A DNA stretch of 64,000 bases from Rhodosorus marinus (taxonomy: Eukaryota; Rhodophyta; Stylonematophyceae; Stylonematales; Stylonemataceae): assembly GCA_029953675.1 (NCBI GenBank), contig JAMWBK010000005.1, forward strand, positions 806,001 through 870,000. The letters run 5' to 3'. Shown piece by piece: positions 45,035 to 55,619 of this stretch. Each line of letters starts with the position of its first letter. The first letter of the stretch is position 1. Position numbers and translations under genes: made by a program. The notes under the pieces are model-generated. The model was given only the letters and a program-made list of their open reading frames with translations, was not told where the DNA came from and searched no databases.

Positions 45035-45530
45035 GTTATTAGCATAGCCTGAAGCGCTACGCAGGGCGTGAAAGGGACAAATGAGCTAGGGAGAAAACTT
45101 GCAAACCCAGGCGGCGATGGCGCACCTCGGCGATGCATGCTGGTAGAATGCCGCTACTAGCATAGCCCGAAGTCCTACGCAGTGCGTAAAGTGGAACTGG
45201 GAATTAGGGAGAACAATGTGCCCCCATGCGGCGGTGGCGCGGCGAGTATGCCGCTAGAATATCGCCATTTTGCGACACTTAAACGGCGAGGGTTGCCAGA
45301 TATTCGTCAGCATGGTCAGTGAAACTTTTCCACAGCCACTCCAAGCGGAAGTTTTCCGCGTGCCCAAAGGTGAAAGGCTGGAGTCTGTGAGATCAGCCCT
45401 CAGCCCGGTGGAGACTGGCCATGCTCTCTTCGTACGATCGTTCCCTCAGTTGGTGCAGTACAAAAGCTGCGAACCCCCGCCGGAGGGGCAGCTGGGAGAT
45501 AGGCGCTTTACACACGGCCAGTAACAGCGA
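45035..45530 (-). mobile_element. two LINE family A 3' fragments in series
   Basis: 45035-45150 and 45155-45530 each begin (on the plus strand) with a 3' hairpin remnant (GCATAGCCTGAAGCGCTACGC; GCATAGCCCGAAGTCCTACGC). The second runs further into degraded coding sequence. A GGTGGTTTTTTTACTG tail-like stretch precedes the first. Confidence 0.65.
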
Positions 45531-45534
45531 GATC

Positions 45535-45840
45535 CAGTTGAAATATGCGGGGCTTCGTCTTCCCCAGGCATTCGTGCTTCGGCTCTAGCTCATCGCCTGG
45601 TACCTGTGGTCATTGAGTGCTTTGGGTTTATGGACTCCGTTGTTTCTCGTTGGCTTCGGGAATTGTCCCCCGAACGCCCTGACCGTCTGTCCTCGTTGTT
45701 TACCCGTTTAAGTTTCTTGCCGTGGCATATGAAGGCTGCTTTGATATTTGAGGCAAGCGATCTTCGCTGCCAGCACAGTCCTTTTACCCCTCGGTTTTTT
45801 TTCTTTCAATCTACTATTGGGCAAATTCAATCAGGCACAG
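45535..45840 (+). mobile_element. LINE family B 3' fragment
   Basis: The frame at 45606-45983 begins with VIECFGFMDSVVSRWLREL, the conserved family B C-terminal block, and reaches the CCCCTCGG-T-run 3' end near 45800. Confidence 0.7.
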
Positions 45841-46001
45841 TACAAAGAAGTGTAAAAAAGTGTAAAATTCTCCGGAGGGTATCACATATAAGTATAGAAG
45901 TGGAGTCCCTCCCCCGGTGGCAAGGGGTGCGGGGGACTCCAACGGTGTGCGCTGGATGTGGCCTTTGGAACGTCCTGGGATGAGTGGCAATGTATCCGGT
46001 C

Positions 46002-48060
46002 TCAATCTGTAGTTCTCAAATTACGTATCTGGTTCTTGCTTAATTTCGATAAAAATCGATCGATTCAGCCATCACTCTATCACACCCCGAACAGATTTCG
46101 TCGTGCCTTCGCTGCCATATGAATGAATGGTGCCATAAGGGTCATTATGCTAATAAAACCAACCATAAGCGTCGAAGTCTGGCTGCGGTGGAAACTGTGT
46201 ATACGATTAGTACCATGCGATGTCCATATTTCCGGTATCGGCAAGCCCAACAGCTGCCGTATACGCTTCTGTTCCGCTGAACTCAGGCTTTTCGGCCCGG
46301 GCGTCAGCATTTCCCGTGACCACGCTCCCGCTTTGGCTCCCGCTGCTGCCCGAATTCTGGTCCGACCTTCAGGAGAAATTGCTTGCGGGAAACCAGCATT
46401 TGGAAAGCTGCATTGTGTGCCTCTCTTGCGAGGATTTGTTGAAATGAACCATGTTTCCAAGCTGAGGGATCGGCTTCTTCAGCTCCTTGGGCGAGTTCCT
46501 TCCTCTGCTTCAGGGTGGCAAGGTTCTTGATTCGTACAGGCGCCTCCGGACGCAGTGTGTATTGTGTGTGCTGCGGCGGACGCCCGGATTTGGTTAGGAA
46601 GCCGTGCTGTTGAGCATTGGATTCTCCTCAGCGTGCGTGTATCTGGGGCCTCTTCCGTGGATGATTGCTTTTGGACCTCGGTGAGCTATTGTCATTCGCC
46701 GTGAATCCCTTGGAAAGTTTCCCTCCAGGCCGAGTAGAAAGCGATAGGCTGGATCCGTTGTCTGGTAGCGAATCCCAGTCTACGCCATCGACAGGGGAGT
46801 GCAATCTGGTCAAGCGTCGGTTGTAGGTAGTCTTAGTCCTCGATGGCCATAGTGGTGAGGGCTCCAAATAAGATATCGAGGTGACAGCGCGTCAGGGCGT
46901 CCGCCTCACATGCAAGTGTTCTTCCAAAGGGGTAGGCGAGGCAGCGTAGAAAGTAGTCCAGGCGTGATTCAGCACAATACCGGAACAGGGCCAGTTTCGT
47001 AGTCAGCTCCTCGGGGGGCAGGTGCAGTATCTCCTTAATAGTTTCTCGTGCCTGTTTTGTAGCTGGCGGCACTCTCTTTGGACGTAAGGGCGTGTGCCCA
47101 TCGGTATGGACTGGATGGTAACTCCTTCTCGCGTCGCCGTTACTGCAGGGGTGTCGCGGCTGAGCAGTCGAGGCGTAGTCAGAATTGTGCCGTAGAAGGT
47201 CCACTTGGCAAGCTGTAGTCGGGCTCCAAGGGAGGTGAGCAGAGTCCGACCCCTGTGTAGTGAATCTTTCAGCAGTTGTAGCGGTCCTACGATAGTGATG
47301 TCATCGCGGATCGCCACAACGGTTAGATCAGGGCTTTACTGTGTAATGCTTCCAGAAAAGGAGCCAGGGATAGCGCATGTAAGACCGTCCAAGGGGATCG
47401 CCTTGTTGAACTCCCGCTGTGGCCCGTAGCGTCAGGCAATGGGTATCTCCTTCGTCTGGTCTTAAACAACGGAGGAAAAGAGCCAGAGCGAGCGCAAGTA
47501 GTACAGGGCCGAGCGGATCCCTCTTCTTGTACACCAATGCGCGCACGCAGATGCAGACGGTCGTTGGCGCCTGCTCTGCCTTCCGTCGTGTTGCCATCCT
47601 AGTTGAAGAGGACTGTCAGCAGGCGCAGTTCCCTATGTGAATTGGAATATCAGGTGTAGCTCTGGGAACAGGACTGTAGTATTTTTCGATAGGCGCCGGT
47701 TAACACGATTGAAGGCATTGGACCGGTCATGTTTGAATAGCACGTGCGAAGGTTGATAGAAAAGATGTGCTTGCACTGTGTGTAACGCCTGCTCACAGCC
47801 ATATCTGACAGGTATACCAAACTGTTCAGGTGCCAAAAAGGCCTTCAACCTCTCCGAGACCCCTCGTAGCAGCCACCAGGCAGCGATTTTCCCCAGCACT
47901 TCAGGAATCCTGATCGGTCTCACGCGAATATATCCAGGTGCCTCATTGTCTGCTTCCTCGTTTCCTTGCGGATTCACAAAGTGGATAAGTCTGGTGTGTC
48001 GAAGCTCTAGTCGCAGCATGGGAGAAAAAAACTGCTGGATTGCTTGCTAGGCTCCGCAAA
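46002..48060 (-). mobile_element. LINE-like family C, decayed RT
   Basis: On the minus strand, in order: IRVRPIRIPEVLGKIAAWWL and QFGIPVRYGCEQALHTVQAH (about 47.95-47.75 kb), motif A HDRSNAFNRVNR, motif B RATAGVQQGDPLG (47.39 kb; a partial second copy, DPLGPVLLALALALFL, lies just upstream), motif C AIRDDITIVG (47.3 kb), thumb YCAESRLDYFLRCLAYPFG, then QIALPCRWRRLG. Frames change several times. The segment 46002-46460 recurs at 49.2-50.5 kb. No REL or APE domain was recognised. Confidence 0.75.
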
Positions 48061-49224
48061 AACCGCACCAGTACGTGCTGGTAATATCGCCTGCAGATGT
48101 TCGGCAAGGAGGCCACAAGGTCCAGGGCAGGTGTGGCAGGGCATTCGCGAGATCACGGACAATAGAGATTAGTCGCTGGCCTCTCCCTGGTTCCATGCTC
48201 GGGGTGGACTTGCTCGGACTTACTCGAGAATTCGCTGGAGTTCGGACACGATGTTAGGATGTGCTGGTGCTGCTACTGCTTCCGGGAACAGGATTTCGAG
48301 CGCGGTCCAAGTATTAGCGGTTTACAGTGCTATATCTTTAACATCGAGTCTCTGTGCCCCGTGTGATTTTCGTCCGGAGCTCGCCAATTTAATCAATTGC
48401 TGATTGTGCCAATGTTGGGATATTGACTCGGAGCGCCTCTCGCGTGGAGAGCACTGGGTCGACGCCCTTTGAAGTATTGCCGCCTAGGCTCTCTCGAACT
48501 CGCCATGGAGGAGGCAGCCTGTTTTTTCACAGCATTCGAGGTCAGAATATCAAAAAGCCAGCCAGGGAACTACCGAGATGAACGAGCGTAGGCTGTCTGT
48601 CGCGGTCGTATCCATTGCATACTCAAGTACACGCTGGAAGAGCATGTTCCAGTGCTTCTTTTGCGCTTTTAGAATACATCGAGCCTTTCCGAGACTGTGT
48701 GTGACCCTCTACCACGAGTCCCCATTTTTCCAGCTTTTGATCTAGAAAGGTCTAGCACCCAAACTAACGTAACCGTAACCTTTACTGAGAAGTTGCCTAC
48801 CGCAGCGCAACACTGTTTCTAGTAATATCGAAGGGAAGAAGGTACGGTAACCCCGCTACCTGGGTCTCATGCGACGTTCAAAAGAACAAAACAGGGGACA
48901 GTGGATTCTCCAGGGGGTCCAAACGCTGAGCTCCTACAGCAAGCTCCGCGTTCCCTTGCCCAAGCGTCCGGTTGAGATGAGCGCGCACACCGCTCAACTC
49001 GGCACTGTGGTGTAGTAAATGCTTGCAGCTGTCTCGCAAGAATTCCTGGTTGCCATTTGTCCCGGCCGGCCAAAACTCTCTATCGCAATCGGAATGAGCT
49101 TGTCTTCCGGCGTCGCAATCTACATCGCTTCCTTGTAGTGGAGCCATTTCGTGTTCCCTGCGGTTTTCGCTGCGTAGCCGTTCTCAGCCCCACTACGCCG
49201 CAGGTACTTCGCTTGCAGTGGCGA
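48061..49224. other. probably decayed family C sequence; no gene seen
   Basis: Short frames without domains. A CTAACGTAACCGTAACC stretch at about 48762 resembles one at 50153 next to another family C fragment. Confidence 0.35.
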
Positions 49225-51010
49225 GATTACCGCCACATCCCGTGATACCTCTGGAAGGTCTTCCGATGGGCAGCAATAATCTCCGGTCGCAGTCCGTAGT
49301 CTTCAGAGCAGCTTTCTGGTTTTTGCTTAATGTCTATAAAGTTCCATCGATTCAGCCATCGCGCCAACTCCGTGCAGATTTCGTCGTGCCTGCGCTGCAA
49401 TCGAGATAGGACAATGGTGAATGAGTTGTACACAATTAGTACCGTGCGTACTATGACAACTAGTACACTTCAGTACACATGCTCAATGAATAAGTTTGTT
49501 GCGCGCTTATCGTTTCCACTCGGAAACACGGTCCATCTTTAGAGCAAACTCCAAACGAACCCTAAACAGCCAAGCCTGCTAGCCAGGGTTTTATAGCAGC
49601 AACTACTTGTGGAGGAACATTCAATAGGCGAAATCAAGGAAATCAATACTAGTTACCGCTGTTCTTGACCTGGTCAACCGTTCGAGGCACTTTTCTCGAC
49701 TAAGTGGACCGTTCACAGCTTCTTTTGTTTCCTTCCGACCGTTCACGACCTCTTTTGGTCCCTTCTAGGACTGTCGTGTCACGTTTCCTACTCAGGACTT
49801 CTGCACGTTCTTCCCTTCCCGCTTTGGGACTCGCAACAAATTTTGTTTAATGCGCAACGGCCGGAATCAGTATTCCCAACAGCTGTCGTATGTTGAGGTG
49901 CATTTCAGGAAGGGGTACAATTTTTTCGCTCGAGCGTCGGCAAATCCGGTATATAGACAGCAAGCCGATCCGGAGCCGGCTGCTGACCGAGTTTGGGCCA
50001 GAACTTTGGGGGGATCTGCGGTGGTTTTTTAGCAAGCGTTAGAATGCGGTATGGGGTTCTTCTCGAGAAAGGGTTTGTTGCAGAGAACCATGATTCCAAG
50101 CGCGAGGGTAGTTTCGTGTAACCGCGTACACTTTACTGAAGAGCTCCCCCAGACTAACGTAACCCCGTAACCCCAAACCTCAGGCGATCCCCTTGGATCG
50201 GTTTGACATGCGCTATCCCTGGCTCCTTTTCGGGACGGATTACACAACAAAGCCCCTGATCTAAGGTTAGTCTGGGGTCACCACTGCCCGACTTCGACGG
50301 GACTATGGCAGCGAAGGCCCGACGAAATCTATACGGAGCTGGTGCGATGGATGAATCGATGGATTTTTATCGAGGTTAAGCAAGAACCTGATAGATGCTT
50401 CGACAACTACAGATTGCGACGGTATATCATGGCCACTCATCCCAGGATGTTCCCACGGTATGCGCCGTATGTGACCGTTACCTCGCCACTGCCGGACAAG
50501 TACGTGAACCGTAGTCGGTCAGAGAATGGGTACGCAGCGAAGCGAGCGAAGACGTGGAGAATTGCACACTACAAAGAAAGGATGTCGGGTCACGTCCGAG
50601 AGTACCACTCTATCCAAAGAGTGGCGGCGTGATATACTCGGACTAGACCAAGGCGATACCCATCGCCTGAAGCTACGGGCCACAACGGGCGTACAACAAG
50701 GCGATCCCCTTGGACCGGTCTTACATGCGCTATCCCTGGCTCCTTTTCTGGAAGCATTACACAGCAAAACCCCCTGATCTAAGGTTAGTCCGCGGTGGTG
50801 GTTTCCAAAGAGTGTACGAGCATCCGAGCTGTCAGCGCATGTAGGACCGGTCCAAGGGGATCGCCTTGTTGTACTCCCGTTGTGGCCCGTATACGGTCCA
50901 TGCGGTTGAACGCATTCTCATGGTCGAGCCGTAAAACGAATGCGTCAGGTTCGCACGAGAGGTGTGCCTGGATCGCATGTAGAGATCGTTTGCATCCACC
51001 GCTATCTCCG
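49225..51010. mobile_element. scattered family C fragments in both directions
   Basis: 49433-49227 (-) and 50310-50460 (+) encode matching segments (RRHDEICTELARWLNRW; DEIYTELVRWMNRW). 50099-49850 (-) matches 46.4-46.1 kb. RT motif B (RATTGVQQGDPLGPVLHALS) appears at 50670-50760 (+) and at 50815-50890 (-), the latter fused directly after NAFNRMDR, so the sequence between motifs A and B is deleted. CCCCAGACTAAC (50147-50158) and its exact complement (50266-50277) bracket a short piece. Confidence 0.65.
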
Positions 51011-51125
51011 AACATATTCGTTCCTTCATATCTATTGCTGTTCCTAGTCCACAGGATAGTCGTTACTTGCCGGCTGCGTGAGAGCGCTGTGGATTTGCCG
51101 CTGCCAGTATGAGACGCGCGAAGAG
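51010..51125 (+). mobile_element. LINE family B fragment
   Basis: Encodes VPSPQDSRYLPAA, a stop, then AAASMRR, the REL region of family B. It is the rightmost family B trace seen. Confidence 0.55.
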
Positions 51126-51808
51126 TTTTTCTTAAAACGTGTGGATTGGCTAGTTGTTTTCGTGAAATCGGATGATCTATACCGACTGGCTACACAATCG
51201 GGTCTGGTCTGTGTGCTACTATAAGGAAAACCATGTGCGTCGACTGCGGCGGGTCATTGTGATCTTGTTCTTGCTCCAATTCCATTGTGAATTAACACCT
51301 CCGATTTTTCAGATCCACTGCCCGATGCTTTGCCCACCAGATGTTGCAACCTGGAGCTTGCCTTTATTTTCTCAAACTACCGAAGGTCCCGTAGTTGACA
51401 GCTCTCTCGCCAACAACGAAAGCGGAACCGAGCTTGCCGCTACGAAAAGCTGGAAAACCACACCCCCGGATGATTTGCTTCGTTAAGAACCAGCGGAAGA
51501 TACCGCCCCCGCGCTGCTGGAGACGCAGGTTTGGATTCGCGGAGGCGTTGTCGGAAGATCGCTCGTAATTCGGGCATAAAAATATCCAAGGGACTGAGTT
51601 CACCACGCCCATCTTCGATCACTCGGACTCGTTCGTTGGCTGTGAATCAAAATTTGCAGCAGTTATGACGCGCATCGCCTGCAGCGGAAAAGAATATCCC
51701 CTCACCCTCTGCAAACCCTTGCGTGAAAGCCTGTTAGGTATTTCCGGCTGATGTGAAGCTATAGGCAATGAGTCGTTTGGAGCGATCCGGCAAGCACAGG
51801 TTATGAAT
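51126..51808. other. intergenic, no gene seen
   Basis: Short frames on both strands only. It includes the 3' side of the ChaN-like gene. Confidence 0.35.
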
Positions 51809-52879
51809 TTAGTAGCTTCTGGGGACAGTTTCATCGGTTATCACTAAAAAATCAGCGGCCTCCTTAAATCCTTTAAGATCGGGCATCTTCTCCAGGTTGC
51901 CGGGCTTAATAATAACCGTCGCAACTTGGACCTTGTCGTCGTAATTGGGTATGTGCTCCATGATACCTAGTCCCTCCTCTACATGGAAAACCCCGCCGAT
52001 ATGCACAATGAGGGGCTGTTCTGCCAAGTTGTTTTCCTTTTCTTTTGACACCGTCGAGCATATAGAGTACGCCATCGAAGCATCCCACAACGATTGGGAG
52101 TCCAGCATTCCCTCAGGGGGATCTGGAACCGGCATATCAGGGGCCAGTGGTTTCCCGCCACGCACGAGCACGGCCATAGTTCTAGCGAACTTCTCGCTGT
52201 ACTTTGTTGAGGGACCAGCATAGGGCAATGGCGGGAGGAACCTCTGAGCCTCGGTAGAAATCGCAGCCTGAAGCCCTTCCCGTCCGACTCGCCTCGCCAA
52301 GGATACATACCGTCGAGGAGCGTTTGAAGCCAACACGTTTACACCATTCTCCTTTGCCATTTCCACTAGGGGCTTGTAGTCTGTGTCATAGTTGAATGGC
52401 AGCCTCGCTCCGTTCTTGAAATCAGACTCCCGTATAGTCCCGTTAAGGTATTCATCGACCACCAGCTGCACGTCTGTTTCCAAACTCTCCATCGACAGCA
52501 CAGGTTTCCTCCCAGGAAGCTCTATAGCCTCCCTCAGAAGTTCCTCCTCAAGCCGATGAGCCACGGGGTCATCATGTGTCTCACCAATCAACAGCGCATC
52601 AGCTCTTTCTACGCTCTTGCTCCTCAGCAGCTCCCTCATAGAATCAATCAGTGACCCAGTCTTCGCATCAAACGCTCGCCATCCTCCCTGAACAGCAGTC
52701 GATCCACCTCCGTCTCGAACATTGTCGTCCTCACCCTTCGTCCTCACGCACATCGAACGCCTCCTCCCCCTCTCAACTCTCACCCCGAGTCTGCGTCCTT
52801 GTACACCGTACAAAACAAACCCAACGCTGCACATGCTAAGCAAAAAATCCCCTCTCCCTCGCCCTCTATCGATTCCCAT
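51809..52879 (-). CDS. ChaN-like haem-binding domain protein (DUF399), probably plastid-targeted
   Basis: Single-exon frame of 356 codons. Residues ~95-330 match the ChaN-like family: GETHDDP at about 99-105, then SMESLETDVQLVVDEYLNG, LPFNYDTDYKPLVEMAK, NAPRRYVSLARRVG and IVHIGGVFHVEEGLGI, where the His pair and HIGG motif belong to the conserved core. The bacterial ChaN lipoprotein binds haem; plant and algal relatives are often plastid proteins of unclear function. The first ~60 residues are Arg- and Gly-rich with a short hydrophobic stretch (LLSMCSVGFVLYGV), consistent with an organelle or bipartite targeting sequence (inference). Length is near the plant homologues. It is the first ordinary gene right of the repeat island. 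Confidence 0.82.
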   Translation of the reverse strand: MGIDRGRGRGDFLLSMCSVGFVLYGVQGRRLGVRVERGRRRSMCVRTKGEDDNVRDGGGSTAVQGGWRAFDAKTGSLIDSMRELLRSKSVERADALLIGETHDDPVAHRLEEELLREAIELPGRKPVLSMESLETDVQLVVDEYLNGTIRESDFKNGARLPFNYDTDYKPLVEMAKENGVNVLASNAPRRYVSLARRVGREGLQAAISTEAQRFLPPLPYAGPSTKYSEKFARTMAVLVRGGKPLAPDMPVPDPPEGMLDSQSLWDASMAYSICSTVSKEKENNLAEQPLIVHIGGVFHVEEGLGIMEHIPNYDDKVQVATVIIKPGNLEKMPDLKGFKEAADFLVITDETVPRSY

Positions 52880-54114
52880 CCATCGACTGCCCTCCTATCA
52901 CAAAAATGACTTCCATAAAACTCTTCGTGAGCCTAAACAAAAAAGAAAAAAGGCGCCTCCTGGCAAACCAATCAGCCCTCAAAAATTAAGCACATACACT
53001 TGTACTATACGATATACAAAGCAAGCTCCTTCTTTCCGCCTCCTTCTCCTCCACACCCTTCACACTATCTCAGGTCGAATGCAACCTGTTCATCCTCTAC
53101 TAGACGTAGCGAATAAAAAAATCTCGAGATCTTTGTGACGTGTACTATTTGATACTATACTTCACTAAAACAGTTTCTTAGTAAATTCGGGTTTTGGTTA
53201 GTAGATATTAGTACATAGAACTAATATCTTTCAGAAATGGCGAGATCGTTCTGTCCCCCTCAACCCCAGCGCATGGATGGCCGGAGTGGGACCTTTTGCA
53301 AGCACGTATGAAAGCGAAAACTAGTGACACAGTTTCTCCGGAGTCCGAGCGGCAGGTTTCATCTGGTGGGAGAGCGTAGGACGTACAACCGGACGCTGGG
53401 AAAGCAAACCCCCCACTCAGTGGGTCGGAGGAGCGAAGGTGTTTTTTACAATGTCGCAAGGGGGGACGTATGGATAATAAACAATCGCTTCCAAGTATCC
53501 GGGTCATCCTCAAACCACCCGTCCTCCCCACGATATTCATTCCCGCCTTTCTTCGCTTGACATTGCACTAGGGAACTTTCAGGTCGCTCCTTTCTCAGCG
53601 GACGTCCACCATTCTTCGCTAATTTGCAGAGGAGAGGACACCAATAAATGTCCCTGTTAGCATGGAACGCCGAGTTGTCTTTTTTATGGATAAGCAATTT
53701 CCAGCCAAAAAAAAAAAAGAGTGAGGGACTGTCCAAACTAGGCCCGGTATCGTGAAGATCGGGTCGGTGGGCGCGGTTACAGACTCCGGGAATGACGAGG
53801 TGCGGGTTAAACGACGGCTGATTAACTTGAAAGTAGAAGGCGAAGGTGTCTTGACGGCCCGCAGCTGGCACCGGGACGTCCTTCAACTGGATGGATTTAT
53901 CCGTTTCTCGTCGTATGCGTCATTGTACAGCTGCGCTCAGCAGCTGTTCCCACGATGCTCTTGCAGTGAATCCTACTGCCAGGATCTTCCCTTCGGCGAC
54001 CGCCCTCGCCGGGGGGGGGGGCTCCAGTTTACTCAACGTTCCGCGTAATCTGTATATAACCTTTTAGAAGACTCTCATGACTGCCATCGCCATGGCCATC
54101 CAAATACTACAACA
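52880..54114. other. no confident gene; weak ORFs at 53208-54048
   Basis: Minus-strand frames 53886-53446 (146 codons) and 53540-53208, and a plus-strand frame 53752-54048, overlap one another. The segment GGNEYRGEDGWFEDDPDTWKR in the first has coding-like composition, but I recognise no domain. Runs of 12 A (53707) and 9 G (54011) lie here. Confidence 0.3.
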
Positions 54115-54300
54115 GGCGGAAACGTTTTACTGACCATCCTGTTGAGTTTCTGGGACTCCCACGCCGTTTAAGTGTCGCTCTCTGGCAATATTCTAGCAGC
54201 ATGCTCCCTGAGGCGCGCCATCGCCGCCTGGGTTTGTACGCTTTTCTCCGTAGTTCCTAGCTCGCAGGACGTGGCTTAGCTTCAGGCTACGTAGTAAAAG
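54115..54300 (+). mobile_element. LINE family A 3' scrap
   Basis: TTTAAGTGTCGCTCTCTGGC, CAGCATGCTCCCTGAGGCGC and GCTTCAGGCTACGTAGTAAAAG match the family A 3' end with many changes. It lies in the right-hand gene region, about 3 kb outside the main island. Confidence 0.65.
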
Positions 54301-54573
54301 TCTAACCAATATTGCATTTTCTCGCAGCATAGACATTGACTGATCCAACATTATTGACTGATTCAACGAGTTAATGACTGACTACTGATCTTAAGAAGTT
54401 GACTGATATATTGATATCTTGGCGGAACTGGCTCCAGTTCTCGTTCGCGGTAGGTCGTTGAGCGAGTTGGAGTAGATCGCATCGCTCCGAGGACAGTTTG
54501 CTTTAAGCCACTAGCAAAATCGGCAGAGAGGTAGTAAGTCAAAAATGCGTTATGAGCGGAGACTGCCAAAGCG

Positions 54574-55619
54574 ATGTTGACTTTTTTGGGGGCTTTGGGA
54601 GTGACGAGCCGGAGTAGAGGACGCGTCGCTCCTCTTTGTAGTAACGACAGTGAGAGGTTCTTCAAGGAATCCAATCTGAGCCAGGAGGAGAGGGTGAACC
54701 TGTATAGTATCCTGGAGGAGGCTGACCTTGACGGTGTAGGACAGATCGCGTTGAGACATGCATGGTCGTTGAGTACTTTTCTCGACCGCAGGCCCGTTGC
54801 CGAGTACAATTCGGAGGCGTTCAGGACTGCTCAAGAGTTCTTGAAACACCATAGAGGGCAAGATATCATCATCGATGCTGGATGCGGGACTGGAGTGAGC
54901 ACGGAAATAATCGCCGAGGGAAATCCCGATCAGCTAGTGTTGGGTGTTGACAGGTACAGTTGCTTCTATCAATATTTTTTGCTTCACGATGAATCGAATG
55001 AAGTCGGGAGTCGTAGACTGTGAAAAGGTGTCGGAGACAACAGTTTGGTTCTGAATATTCTGCCTGTGTTGGTCCCTGGCTCCCAGCAGGTCCGAGGTCA
55101 GGATTACTAGAAAAAAGGAGCGGGAAGTTCAGAACGCTCAATTCATCAGAGCGAACTTGGTAGATGTCTGGCGCCTTGCACTGGAGCATCGATGGGTCGT
55201 GAAGAAGCAGTACTTACTCTACCCGAATCCATATCCAAAGAAGACTGATTTGAAGGTAGGCCGAAAAGAATCCTTTCCCAGACCGCTCCGAGGAACGATC
55301 TCATTGGGGTCCCTGGCATGTGCAGAAGCGCTGGCATGGCCATGCATGCTTCCCTCTACTGCTGCAGATCGGGGGCGAGCTTGAGCTTAGATCAAGTTGG
55401 CTGGGCTATGTACAGGAGTTCGCTCATGCGTTGAGAACTCTAGCCCAGGATGAGGAGGTGATGAAATCCTTGGGGCTTGCTGGAAGAGGAATTAAGATTT
55501 CGGAAGTTCAAACAATGCAACTCACCAACAACTACTTGTCCAACTTTGAGAGAAAGTACGCATGCAGTGGGATGCCATTGTACCGCTTGCTCGTGCACTT
55601 TGGAGATCGATCCAGCTAG
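54574..55619 (+). CDS. tRNA (guanine-N7-)-methyltransferase, TrmB-like (3 exons)
   Basis: Exons 54574-54953, 55090-55255 and 55326-55619; introns of 136 and 70 nt (donors GTACAG and GTAGGC, acceptors CAGCAG and GTGCAG). Phases fit and give 279 residues. The SAM-binding motif is IIDAGCGTGVST (about residues 98-109), followed by VLGVDRS across the first junction. QNAQFIRANLVDVWRLA and YLLYPNPYPKKTDLK are the substrate and catalytic signature of the m7G46 methyltransferase family, and LELRSSWLGYVQEFA follows. The enzyme methylates G46 in the variable loop of tRNA. The ~90-residue N-terminal extension suggests import into plastid or mitochondrion (inference); plant plastid forms also carry one. 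Without splicing the frame ends soon after the SAM motif, so the exon model is needed. Confidence 0.87.

Noticed and set aside
54363-54861. Minus-strand frames of 103 and 148 codons opposite the TrmB-like gene
   Set aside because: They mirror exon 1 of a well-supported gene.
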